Below are positions 24,151 through 31,621 of a DNA stretch of 64,000 nucleotides, one piece after another. Position numbers and translations under genes: made by a program. The notes under the pieces were generated by a model that worked only from the letters and a program-made list of their open reading frames with translations, made no database searches and was not told the DNA's origin. Within the stretch, counting starts at the first letter, position 1; each line of letters starts with the position of its first letter. Source of the stretch: an uncultured Microbacterium sp. (lineage in GTDB: Bacteria; Actinomycetota; Actinomycetes; Actinomycetales; Microbacteriaceae); the NCBI RefSeq assembly GCF_947489255.1, contig NZ_CANLCY010000005.1, positions 372,001 through 436,000 of the forward strand, in the 5' to 3' direction.

Positions 24151-25291
24151 AGGCGCGCACGGCGTGCGCGAGGTGGGCGTCGAGGGCGCGGCGCGCCTCG
24201 GCGGCATCCGTGATCATCCGGGAACCGGCGGCTTCGGCGGCGGTGCGCTGGATCGCCTGCTCGCCGCGGATGATCTCGAAGGGGCTCTGCCAGTGGTTCC
24301 AGTGCCAGCCCTCGTACTCGCTCGACACGGCGCCGCTGTAGCCGTTGTCCACGAGCAGCGTGATGAGGTCGGCGACCGGCACCGACGGCTCGTCCCCGTT
24401 CTCGTCGATGCCGAAGAATTTGCCGTGCACGTGCTTCACCCACGGCATGATCTCGAGCCAGTCGTCGACGCGCGCGGGACCGAACAGTCCGGTGCCGTTG
24501 ATGCCGAAGTCGATGCCGAGGTCGGGGCGACCGTGCTGGTGCGCGAGATCGATGAAGCGGCCGAAGCGCTGACCGTGATCGGCCTGGTCGGCGGGCGGAC
24601 CCTGTTCGTAGTACTCGTCCCACAGGGCGACGACGGCCGTGAGCAACTCCTCCGATGCTCCGCGGCGGCGGTAGGCCTCGATGAGCGAGGGGGCGAAGCC
24701 GGTCACGGTCGCGCCCCAGTCCATCGTGAAGCCGAGGAAGGGCGAGCCGACCTTCTCGTAACGGTCGCGCAGCGCGAGGATGCGCGGATGCGAGGCGTAC
24801 TGGTCGGCGTGCACCTCGAGCGCGAGCGTGACGCCGTATTCCTCGGCGATGGGGGCGAGCGCCTCCATCGAGTCGGGGGTGATGGAGATCTGCACGCGGG
24901 CGATCGGGAAGCCGAGCTTCGCCGCCGCCGCGATCTGCGTGCGCATGTAGGCGAGGAGTTCGTCCTGGTTCATGAGCCTGTCCGGGCGCAGACCGATGTC
25001 GGCGTTGACGGCGAGCGAAGTGCGCACCAGACCGACCTCGTCGACGAGGTCGGAGAAGCGACCCGCGAAGTGGTCGTCGATCTCGGGGAAGCCGCGGAAG
25101 CTCGAGAACCCGATGATCTCCAGGCCCGGACCGAAGCCCTCGGCCGCCGTCTTGCGGATCAGCTGGTCGAGGTCGTACTCGCGCCCGTGGAACGCGCGGG
25201 TGAAGCTGTAGAGCGTGACGCCCTGGATGGGCGTGCCGAGCTCGGGCCCCTGAGCCTGTCGATGGGGTCCCTGAGCCTGTCGAAGGGTCAT
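24149..25291 (-). CDS. CarB-like TIM-barrel subunit 2, repeat-derived N-terminus
   Basis: 380 aa. The first 18 residues (MTLRQAQGPHRQAQGPEL) come from two tandem REP-like repeats; the conserved barrel starts at IQGVTLYSFTRAF. Ligands are Glu159 (LALEVHADQ), Asp191 (FTMDWGATV), His289 (KHVHGKFFGI) and Glu325 (SSEYEGWHW). It shares GFGPGLEII and the CarB spacing but differs in the NLDMGRR region, so the substrate probably differs from that of the 22996 protein. The ATG at 25291 overlaps the stop of the CarC-like gene (ATGA), defining a cognate pair. A start past the repeats is possible, but no well-placed alternative codon is seen. Confidence 0.8.
   Translation of the reverse strand: MTLRQAQGPHRQAQGPELGTPIQGVTLYSFTRAFHGREYDLDQLIRKTAAEGFGPGLEIIGFSSFRGFPEIDDHFAGRFSDLVDEVGLVRTSLAVNADIGLRPDRLMNQDELLAYMRTQIAAAAKLGFPIARVQISITPDSMEALAPIAEEYGVTLALEVHADQYASHPRILALRDRYEKVGSPFLGFTMDWGATVTGFAPSLIEAYRRRGASEELLTAVVALWDEYYEQGPPADQADHGQRFGRFIDLAHQHGRPDLGIDFGINGTGLFGPARVDDWLEIMPWVKHVHGKFFGIDENGDEPSVPVADLITLLVDNGYSGAVSSEYEGWHWNHWQSPFEIIRGEQAIQRTAAEAAGSRMITDAAEARRALDAHLAHAVRA
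25245..25289. repeat. Two tandem REP-like repeats at a gene start
   Basis: Copies at 25245-25265 (CCCCTGAGCCTGTCGATGGG) and 25266-25289 (GGTCCCTGAGCCTGTCGAAG). They encode the TLRQAQGP and HRQAQGP stretches of the CarB-like gene and end on the ATGA overlap. Confidence 0.9.
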
Positions 25292-25707
25292 GCGCGGGCC
25301 TCCTCGACCTGGCGTGCAGTCATCGTCTTGGTGTCGTGCTCCTCGATGTGCAGCACGCTGTCGGCGGAGTTCTCGTCGGACATGATGATGTACGGGATGT
25401 AGAGCTCGAGGTCGACGCGCACCTCGTGCTCCCCGGCATCCATCTCCAGATCTCCCGAGAGCACGGCCGAGTCGGTGGGGAACCACCACTGCGCGGTGTC
25501 GGTCTTCATCTCGGCGAAGGTGAACTCCTCGCCGTTCATCTGCCACCGCAGCGAGGCGGCCGGCGCCTCGACCCCGTCGACGGCCAGCTTCGCGCCCGAG
25601 ATGCAGGATGCCGGCAGCGCCCGGTACCAGGGCAGGCGCACCTCCACCGACGCCCGACCACCCGCGGCGGTGAGCGTGCCCTGCTCGATGATGCGATCCG
25701 GGATCAC
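25288..25707 (-). CDS. CarC-like C-deglycosidase beta subunit 2 (DUF6379-type)
   Basis: 139 aa from a GTG at 25707 preceded by GAGGAGG at a good distance. Signature LPWYRALPASCISG, the middle strand NGEEFTFAEM, QWWFPTDSAVL and LYIPYIIMSDENSAD place it with the other CarC-like proteins. The C-terminal tail is acidic and longer in polar residues. It is the first gene of the unit that runs to the ThuA gene, with a 23-bp dyad 60 bp upstream, and it is coupled to a CarB-like gene by a 4-bp overlap. Confidence 0.8.
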   Translation of the reverse strand: MIPDRIIEQGTLTAAGGRASVEVRLPWYRALPASCISGAKLAVDGVEAPAASLRWQMNGEEFTFAEMKTDTAQWWFPTDSAVLSGDLEMDAGEHEVRVDLELYIPYIIMSDENSADSVLHIEEHDTKTMTARQVEEARA

Positions 25708-25766
25708 GATGACCTCCTCGTCGGCGCGGCCGGAGCCGCAGACCTCTTTGTCTTGATTCCTACACT

Positions 25767-25789
25767 CTAATGTCTGATTCCTGCATAAG
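25767..25789. promoter_or_regulatory. Operator-like dyad, site 4 (CTAATG-N11-CATAAG)
   Basis: It lies 60 bp upstream of the CarC-like gene and just after the stop of the CarA-like gene at 25796 in transcription order. Arms match the other four sites; the spacer is TCTGATTCCTG. It suggests an internal, regulated promoter for the deglycosidase unit. Confidence 0.6.
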
Positions 25790-25795
25790 CAAGGA

Positions 25796-27343
25796 TCAGG
25801 CGGATGCCGAGACGGTCACGGCTCGCTCCTGCGACAGCACCGACGCGATCTTGCGCGCACCGCGTACGGCCAGGGCGACCGAGGTCACCGTGGGGTTGCA
25901 GGCCGTCGCGGTCGGGATGACGCCGTTGCCGGCGACGAACAGATCCGGAACGCCCCACACCTCGCTGTCGACGTCGCACACGCTCGTGCCGTCGTCCGTC
26001 GTGCCCATCCGCGTCGAGCCCTGGTAGTGCAGAGACGAACCGAGCGGCAGGGTGAACGGTCGATCACCGACCGGGTCGCCGATCGCCTCCGCCAGGCGCA
26101 CGATCTCCCGCCGCGCGCGCTCCACGACCTCGTGATCGTGCTCCGTGAGGCGGTAGTGGATGCGAGGGGCCGGCATCCCGTATCCGTCGACGTGCTCGTC
26201 GTCGAAGACGACGCGGTCGTCGGCGCGCAGGTCTTTCGCGCAGAACAGGCCGAGCCCGACGATCGAGCCCGGCACGACGGGGTCGTCCTCGGCCAGGGCG
26301 ATGGGCGACGCGTCGAGCTGCATGATCTGCCCGTGGAAGGGCATGTCGTCGGTGAAGGGCACCCAGCTCACTCCGCTGTACTCCGCGAGACCCGTCGTCG
26401 GAGCGTCCTCGGCGAGCGGCGGCATGTCGCGCAGGCGCGAAGCGAAGACGACCTGCGCCTGATCGTTCAGGTACCGCCCGAGGGCCTCGGGCCGCACCCC
26501 CGACGCCCACAGCAGCTGCGGCGTGCGCAGCGCGTCGGCCGCGACGACGACGAAGCGGGCCGCGACGCGGTGCTCCTCGCCGGAGCGCAGATCACGGACC
26601 ACGACGCCGGCCGCGCGACCACCCTCGACGACGACGCGCACGACGAGCGACTCGTCGAACAGCGCGAAGCCGGGGTTCTCGCGCGTGACGTCGCCGAGGA
26701 CGATGTCCGAGCCCGACCACACGAGCCGGCCGTCGTCGCGGCGATGCACGGCGAGCGGCATCCGCTGCACCTTCGTGGCGTCGACGCGCCCTTCGTCCAC
26801 GGCGGCCGACAGGCGCTCGCGCACGATCTCGCCGAAGGGCGCCGAGTCGAACGCGTCCCGCGTCACCCCCAACAGGCGGTCGCCCTCGTCGAGGAGCTCG
26901 TCGAGGTCGCCGAGGAAGGCGATGCGCTCGCTGTCGTTGGGCCGCGGGCACGCGCCCGTCCAGTGCGCCGCCATGCCGCCGACATTGCTCGACATCGCCG
27001 CGACGGGCATGCCGTCCTCGCCCTCGAAGGCGTAGCCCTCGTCGAGGAGGAAGGTGCCGGGGCGCGCCCCCCGCACCCCGGCACGGGCGGCACCGGGGCT
27101 GGCGACCTTCTCGCCGCGCTCCCCCGGGCCCTCCGACGCCACCTGCGCGCGAGCGCGTGCGGCGGTGTCGGAGATGTTCTTCACGTGCGCGCCGGGCGGG
27201 TTCGACACCGTCGGCCCCACCTCGAACATCGCGATGCTCGCCCCGGGCACCCGCTCCGAGAGGATCCGCGCGTACGCCGAACCCGTGGGCCCGCTGCCGA
27301 CGATGACGACGTCGACCGAGGCCGGATACTCCCGGGCGCTCAT
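25796..27343 (-). CDS. GMC/pyranose-oxidase-like FAD oxidoreductase, candidate C-glycoside 3-oxidase (CarA-like, paralog 2)
   Basis: 515 aa. It shows GSGPTG (residues 16-21), VGGMAAHWTGACPRP with His127 at the HWT position, and the catalytic pair His439 (SSLHYQGSTRMG) and Asn483 (TACNPTVTS). It clearly shares family with the 275-1858 protein. Its position directly upstream of two CarB/CarC sets makes it the best CarA candidate: FAD-dependent oxidation of C3 of the C-linked sugar supplies the 3-oxo-glycoside that CarBC cleaves. The ATG at 27343 overlaps the stop of the TIM-barrel gene. It is the last gene of the ABC importer unit before the internal dyad. Specificity is inferred. Confidence 0.8.
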   Translation of the reverse strand: MSAREYPASVDVVIVGSGPTGSAYARILSERVPGASIAMFEVGPTVSNPPGAHVKNISDTAARARAQVASEGPGERGEKVASPGAARAGVRGARPGTFLLDEGYAFEGEDGMPVAAMSSNVGGMAAHWTGACPRPNDSERIAFLGDLDELLDEGDRLLGVTRDAFDSAPFGEIVRERLSAAVDEGRVDATKVQRMPLAVHRRDDGRLVWSGSDIVLGDVTRENPGFALFDESLVVRVVVEGGRAAGVVVRDLRSGEEHRVAARFVVVAADALRTPQLLWASGVRPEALGRYLNDQAQVVFASRLRDMPPLAEDAPTTGLAEYSGVSWVPFTDDMPFHGQIMQLDASPIALAEDDPVVPGSIVGLGLFCAKDLRADDRVVFDDEHVDGYGMPAPRIHYRLTEHDHEVVERARREIVRLAEAIGDPVGDRPFTLPLGSSLHYQGSTRMGTTDDGTSVCDVDSEVWGVPDLFVAGNGVIPTATACNPTVTSVALAVRGARKIASVLSQERAVTVSASA

Positions 27344-28134
27344 GCCGCGCGCGCGATCTCGACGACGCGGGCGACCGAGGCCTCCGACGCGGTGGTGGGG
27401 TAGTACTCCAGGCCCACGGGCCCGTCGTAGCCGCTGTCGCGGAGCAGGCGGAAGCGCTCGGCCCAGTCGAGCGAGCCCGTTCCGGGCTCCCCCCGACCGG
27501 GAGCGTCGGCGAGCTGCACGTAATGGATCAGGTCGCCCGCGTTCGCGAGCTCGGCCTCCATGTCCTCGCCCTCGACCGCTGAGTGGTAGATGTCGTAGAG
27601 CACTCCGAAGTGCGGCGAGTCGACGCCGCGGGCGACGTAGACCCCCTCGGCGGTGCGGTCCAGCAGCGAGCCGGGGTGGTCGACGCGCACGTTGACCGGC
27701 TCGAGCACGAGACCGACGCCCGATCCCTCGATCTGGGCGATCGCCGTGCGGTAGATCTCGATCAGCTTGTCGAGCTGCATCTGGCGCTTCCACCCGCCGA
27801 AGCCCGTGCCGCTTCCCACCACGATGCGGGGGCAACCGAGGTCCTGCGCGATCGCGACGCCCTCGTCGAGCTTGCGGAAGAACTCGGAGTGATCCCACGG
27901 CGGGATCATGAACTGCGTGCGGGGCTCGCTGAGCTGCGCGGTGAGCTGCACGCCGGTCTCCTCGAGCGCGGCCTTCAGCGCCGGCAGGTCCTTGGGCGTC
28001 GCCGGGGCGTCCACTCCGGTGGGACCCCACATCTCGACGGCGTCGAACCCGGCCGCCGCCGCCGCGCGCACGCGGTCGTGGTAGTCGCCTGCCTCGGTGA
28101 AGAGGAGTTCGATGTTGGGGGCGAGTCGGTACAT
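27340..28134 (-). CDS. Hydroxypyruvate-isomerase/epimerase-like TIM barrel
   Basis: 264 aa, shorter than the CarB-like barrels. Motifs are FDAVEMWGPTG, LVLEPVNVRVDHPG (Glu ligand), GVLYDIYHSAVEGED (Asp ligand and the following His/Glu), IHYVQLADAPGRGEPG and VGLEYYPT. LADAPGRxEPGTG is the diagnostic run of hydroxypyruvate isomerase (Hyi/OtnI-like) proteins. AAAGGA lies 8 bp before the ATG at 28134. It sits between the ABC permeases (hairpin in the 93-bp gap) and the CarA-like gene and could isomerise a keto-sugar product. OtnI-like 2-oxo-tetronate isomerase activity is the main alternative. Confidence 0.8.
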   Translation of the reverse strand: MYRLAPNIELLFTEAGDYHDRVRAAAAAGFDAVEMWGPTGVDAPATPKDLPALKAALEETGVQLTAQLSEPRTQFMIPPWDHSEFFRKLDEGVAIAQDLGCPRIVVGSGTGFGGWKRQMQLDKLIEIYRTAIAQIEGSGVGLVLEPVNVRVDHPGSLLDRTAEGVYVARGVDSPHFGVLYDIYHSAVEGEDMEAELANAGDLIHYVQLADAPGRGEPGTGSLDWAERFRLLRDSGYDGPVGLEYYPTTASEASVARVVEIARAA

Positions 28135-28172
28135 GGGGTGTGTCCTTTCGACTGCGGGGCGCGACGATCGAC

Positions 28173-28195
28173 GGATGCCACGCTCCGCGGCATCC
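28173..28195 (-). terminator. Hairpin between permease and TIM-barrel genes
   Basis: GGATGCC and GGCATCC pair around a 9-bp loop. No T-run follows, so it may only slow or protect the transcript. Confidence 0.35.
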
Positions 28196-28227
28196 ATCTG
28201 GGCAGGCTCAGCCCGTGAGAAGTGGGG

Positions 28228-29064
28228 TCAGCCCTTCAAACCGCCGGCGAAGCCCTGGATGAAGCGCTTCTGGGCGAAGAGGTAGAACGCGAGGATCGGG
28301 ATCATCGAGACGATGACGATCGCGAAGATCTGGTTCCAGGCCGAGACCAGAGAGCCGATGTAGTAGTACATGGCGACCGGGAGGGTCTGGTTCGCGGAGC
28401 CGCCGAGGAAGATGAGCGACGTGAAGAAGTCGTTCCACACGATGAGGCCGGCGAGGATCGCCACGGTCCCGGTCGCGGGCGACATCAGCGGGAGCACGAT
28501 GCGGAAGAAGATCTGCGTGCGGCTGGCGCCGTCGATGGTCGCCGCCTCCTCGTACTCGGTGCCGAGCCCGCGGAAGAACCCCGCGTAGAGGAAGATCGCG
28601 AGCGGCAGGAGCATCCCGGTGTAGAGGATGATCATGCCCCAGGCCGAGCCGGTGAGTCCGAGCGCGCGCGCCCCGATGTACAGCGGCACGGTGCCGAGCT
28701 GCGTGGGGAGCACGATCGCCACGAGGAACAGGTAGTAGACGACGCGGCTCCACCGGCGCGTGCTGCGGGCGATCACGTAGCCGGTGAGCGAGCCCAGGAG
28801 CACCAGCAGCACGATGCTGCCGGCCGTGATGATGATGCTGTTGACGAGCCCCATCACGACGTTCGAGTTGCCGGTGGCGGTGAGCACCTTGAGGAAGTTG
28901 CCGAAGTCGGGCGCCGTCGGCGGTGCCAGCGTCGACGAGGTGATGACCTCGCGGTCCGACTTCAGCGAGGTCGTGACCAGGAAGTAGAACGGCAGCAGGA
29001 AGACGAGCGCGGCGATCCAGAACAGGAACTCGCGCAGCCCCGTGAGCTTGGTGTAGCGGAACAT
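28228..29064 (-). CDS. ABC sugar importer permease (MalG/type 2 CUT1)
   Basis: 278 aa with six hydrophobic spans. The EAA loop EYEEAATIDGASRTQIFFRI, followed by VLPLMSP, contacts the ATPase. The C-terminus AQKRFIQGFAGGLKG is the classic MalG-type end. It follows the partner permease with no gap. It should import an oligosaccharide or glycoside together with the binding protein at 30111. No ATP-binding subunit is encoded in the window, so a shared MsiK-like ATPase elsewhere in the genome is expected, as is usual for CUT1 systems in actinobacteria. Confidence 0.9.
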   Translation of the reverse strand: MFRYTKLTGLREFLFWIAALVFLLPFYFLVTTSLKSDREVITSSTLAPPTAPDFGNFLKVLTATGNSNVVMGLVNSIIITAGSIVLLVLLGSLTGYVIARSTRRWSRVVYYLFLVAIVLPTQLGTVPLYIGARALGLTGSAWGMIILYTGMLLPLAIFLYAGFFRGLGTEYEEAATIDGASRTQIFFRIVLPLMSPATGTVAILAGLIVWNDFFTSLIFLGGSANQTLPVAMYYYIGSLVSAWNQIFAIVIVSMIPILAFYLFAQKRFIQGFAGGLKG

Positions 29065-29065
29065 G

Positions 29066-30040
29066 TCAGTTCTCCTCCGAACGGTCGGCGGTGACGCGCT
29101 GCTGGATGACGGCGAAGACGAGGATGATGAGGGTCAGCAGCAGCGCGAGGGCGGCGCCATAGCCGAAGTTGCCGAGCGCGAAGGACTGCTTGTAGACCTG
29201 CGTCGCGAGCGTCTCGGTCGCCGCGGCGGGGCCGCCGCCGGTGAGCGCCATGATCTGGTCGAAGACGCGCAGTCCGTTCACCAGCCCGAGGGTGGTCGCG
29301 ATCGCGACGGCCGGGCGGATGGAGGGGAGCGTGACGTGCCAGAAGCGCTGCCACAGGTTGGCGCCGTCGATGGCCGCGGCCTCCTCGATCTCGACCGGGA
29401 CGGCGGCGAGGCCGGCCATGTAGATCACCATCGAGAAGCCGATGTTCTGCCAGACCAGCACGACGAGGATGGTCCAGATCGCCCACGTGGGGTCGGCGAT
29501 CCAGGCGCGGGCCATCGAGTCCAGGCCGATCCCGCGCAGCACGAGGTTGAGAGGTCCGTTGAAGTCGAAGATGAACTTCCAGATGTACGAGGTCGCCAGC
29601 GGGCTCAGCACGACCGGCATGAAGAAGAGCGTGCGCAGGATGTAGCGGCTCTTCAGCCCCCGGTTGAGCCCGAGGGCGATGCCCAGGCCCAGGATGTTGC
29701 TGAGGATCACCGATCCGAAGGCGAGGAACAGCGTGTTCCACAGGGCCCCGATCTTCGTCGGGTCCTGGAAGATCCGCGTGAAGTTGTCGAGCCCGATCAG
29801 CTCGAAGGCCCCGATGCCGGTCCAGTTCGTGAAGGCGAAGAAGCCGCCGACGCTCGTGGCGACGTAGTGGATGCCGATGACGAAGAGGATGCCGGGCAGC
29901 GCCCACCACCAGTAGCCGAACTTCAGCAGGCCCTTGCGCCGCGGGGCGGGAGCCTGTCGGCGGCGTCCGCCGCGGCGCGGCAGGACCACGCGCTCGGTCT
30001 CGGTGGCGGCGACCTCGCCGGCTCGGAAGGTGGTGCTCAT
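29066..30040 (-). CDS. ABC sugar importer permease (MalF-like, CUT1)
   Basis: 324 aa with an Arg/Pro-rich cytosolic N-terminus (RRGGRRRQAPAPRRKG), six spans and the EAA loop VEIEEAAAIDGANLWQRFW followed by HVTLPSIRP. It pairs with the 28228 protein. The gap to the binding-protein gene (70 bp) holds a 12-bp-stem hairpin, which would keep permease messages below the level of the binding protein. The ATG at 30040 was taken as the start; the upstream region shows no better one. Confidence 0.9.
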   Translation of the reverse strand: MSTTFRAGEVAATETERVVLPRRGGRRRQAPAPRRKGLLKFGYWWWALPGILFVIGIHYVATSVGGFFAFTNWTGIGAFELIGLDNFTRIFQDPTKIGALWNTLFLAFGSVILSNILGLGIALGLNRGLKSRYILRTLFFMPVVLSPLATSYIWKFIFDFNGPLNLVLRGIGLDSMARAWIADPTWAIWTILVVLVWQNIGFSMVIYMAGLAAVPVEIEEAAAIDGANLWQRFWHVTLPSIRPAVAIATTLGLVNGLRVFDQIMALTGGGPAAATETLATQVYKQSFALGNFGYGAALALLLTLIILVFAVIQQRVTADRSEEN

Positions 30041-30072
30041 GGCGTCCTCGTCATCCTCGATGGGGTGCGGCT

Positions 30073-30104
30073 CCGCCGCCCGGGTCCAGGGGCCCGGGCG
30101 GCGG
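30073..30104 (-). terminator. Strong intercistronic hairpin after the binding-protein gene
   Basis: CCGCCGCCCGGG (30073-30084) pairs perfectly with CCCGGGCGGCGG (30093-30104). It is located between the substrate-binding protein stop and the first permease. This is typical of SBP-permease units, where it stabilises the 5' message or attenuates reading into the permeases. Confidence 0.7.
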
Positions 30105-30110
30105 ATTCAC

Positions 30111-31397
30111 TCAGTTGCCCCAGGCCGCATCCATGTTCTGGAGCACCTGGTCGATGCTGCTCTGGCCGGTCAGCAGACCTTGGACGCCCGTCGAGAGCGC
30201 GTCATACACGGCCGGGTTGGGCCAGACGTTCGAGGGCAGCGTGGTGTACGAGCCGTTCGAGATGTCGTCGACGACCTCGGAGTAGATCGTGTTGCTCAGG
30301 TCGAGGTTCTTGTACTCCGAGATGGGCAGCAGGCCCGAGGCCTCGTAGAACTTCTCCTGCGCGTCGGGGGTGGCGAGCCAGTCGAGGAACTTCTTCGCGG
30401 CATCCTTCTTCTGGGACTTCGCGTTGATCGACGCGGCGTAGTTCGAGCTGGCGAGCACGAAGGGCTTGCCGCCGGCCGCGGGCGGGAAGGGCTGCACCTT
30501 GAAGTCGGCCTCCGCGGGAGCCGCCGCGGCGATCTCGACCGCCGAGCCCGAGGGGATGAAGCTGCCGACCGAGGTGCCCTGCGCGAGTCCGTTGGTGATG
30601 GCGTCGAAGCCGCCGCCCTCGGCGCCGGCCTGGAAGCAGCCCTTGTCCTTGAGGTCGATGATGGTCTGCAGCGTGTCGGCCCAGCCCTTGCTCTGCGCGA
30701 AGGTGGTCTTGCCCTCGGCCCGCTCGGTGTTGAAGTTCGGGTCCGATGCGTAGACGCGGGTCGCCGCGATGCCCTGCGCGGTGAGACCGGCGTTCGGGGC
30801 GGCGGCGCCGGCGAGCGCGAGCATCGACTTGCCGTCGCCCGCGAGCTTGCCGCATTCGGCGTAGAAGTCGTCCATGGTGGTGGGCCAGCTCGTGATCCCG
30901 TTCATGCCCGCGGTGCCCATGCTGGCGACGACCGCGCCGATGGTGAAGTCCAGCGGCTGCCCGTAGGTCTTGCCGTCGATCTCGAAGAGCGTGTCGCTGC
31001 CGGTCGGCACGAGCGACGTCGCCGTGTCACCGAGCGGCTCGAAGAACCCGGCCTGGGCGAGGGGGATAAGACCGCGCGCGTCACCGGCGCCGGGCGCGGT
31101 GATGATCACGTCGGAGGCGTTCCCGGCCTGCAGCTGCGTGCGGATGGTCTCCCCGTACTTGTCGTTGGGGGTCGGGTTCGAGGTGATGGTGACGCCGGGG
31201 TTCGCCGCCATGTACTCCTTGGCGAGCGTCTCGTACGGGCTCTCGAGGTTGTTGGAGGTGGCGAACGTGAAGGTGAACGATTCGGCGTCGCCCCCGGAGT
31301 CCCCCGAACCCGAGCCGGAGCATCCGGCGAGGACGAGAGCGGCGGTGACGGGAAGAGCGAGAAGACCTGCGATGCGCGTGACGCGTTGCGGAGCCAT
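30111..31397 (-). CDS. ABC importer substrate-binding lipoprotein (CUT1 family)
   Basis: 428 aa. The signal peptide ends in the lipobox ALVLAGCSGSGSG, so the mature protein is lipid-anchored. The body is a family-1 solute-binding fold: YMAANPGVTITSNPTPND, DVIITAPGAG, WPTTMDDFYAECGKLA and the C-terminal KKFLDWLATPDAQEKFY motif. Family members bind mono- to oligosaccharides. The ATG at 31397 has GAAAGG upstream; upstream in-frame codons do not precede a signal peptide. It is the first gene of the importer unit and lies divergent from a LysR regulator. Binding of a C-glycoside or of its sugar is inferred from the neighbours. Confidence 0.9.
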   Translation of the reverse strand: MAPQRVTRIAGLLALPVTAALVLAGCSGSGSGDSGGDAESFTFTFATSNNLESPYETLAKEYMAANPGVTITSNPTPNDKYGETIRTQLQAGNASDVIITAPGAGDARGLIPLAQAGFFEPLGDTATSLVPTGSDTLFEIDGKTYGQPLDFTIGAVVASMGTAGMNGITSWPTTMDDFYAECGKLAGDGKSMLALAGAAAPNAGLTAQGIAATRVYASDPNFNTERAEGKTTFAQSKGWADTLQTIIDLKDKGCFQAGAEGGGFDAITNGLAQGTSVGSFIPSGSAVEIAAAAPAEADFKVQPFPPAAGGKPFVLASSNYAASINAKSQKKDAAKKFLDWLATPDAQEKFYEASGLLPISEYKNLDLSNTIYSEVVDDISNGSYTTLPSNVWPNPAVYDALSTGVQGLLTGQSSIDQVLQNMDAAWGN

Positions 31398-31485
31398 GGG
31401 CCAGCCTTTCTGACGACGTTGTCGGCGGCCCCTTCGGTGGAGCGCCTGTGCTGTGTGACTCAGTATCCGTGCGATCAGTAGAAAA

Positions 31486-31517
31486 AGCACATAAGTCTTC
31501 GCGATGTAGCGCATAAG
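31486..31517. promoter_or_regulatory. Direct repeats AGCACATAAG / AGCGCATAAG in the SBP-LysR intergenic region
   Basis: Two 10-bp direct repeats (9 of 10 identical) at 31486 and 31508, exactly 22 bp apart (two helical turns), lie about 90 bp upstream of the importer start and 105 bp upstream of the LysR start. They may bind the LysR protein or another dimer. The rest of 31398-31621 shows no gene. Confidence 0.4.
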
Positions 31518-31621
31518 GCGTTGCGGAGATGGCTGCATCGCCCCGGGAGATGCGCCCTAGCCCCGACATAGACCGCATTGATACGATGCCCGGACAGCTT
31601 TCCCGAGCGAAGGATCACGCC

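Noticed and set aside
24071..25289. CRISPR array from the tandem CCTGAGCCTGTCGAAGG repeats
   Set aside because: Units are directly adjacent or far apart without regular unique spacers, and no cas genes are present.
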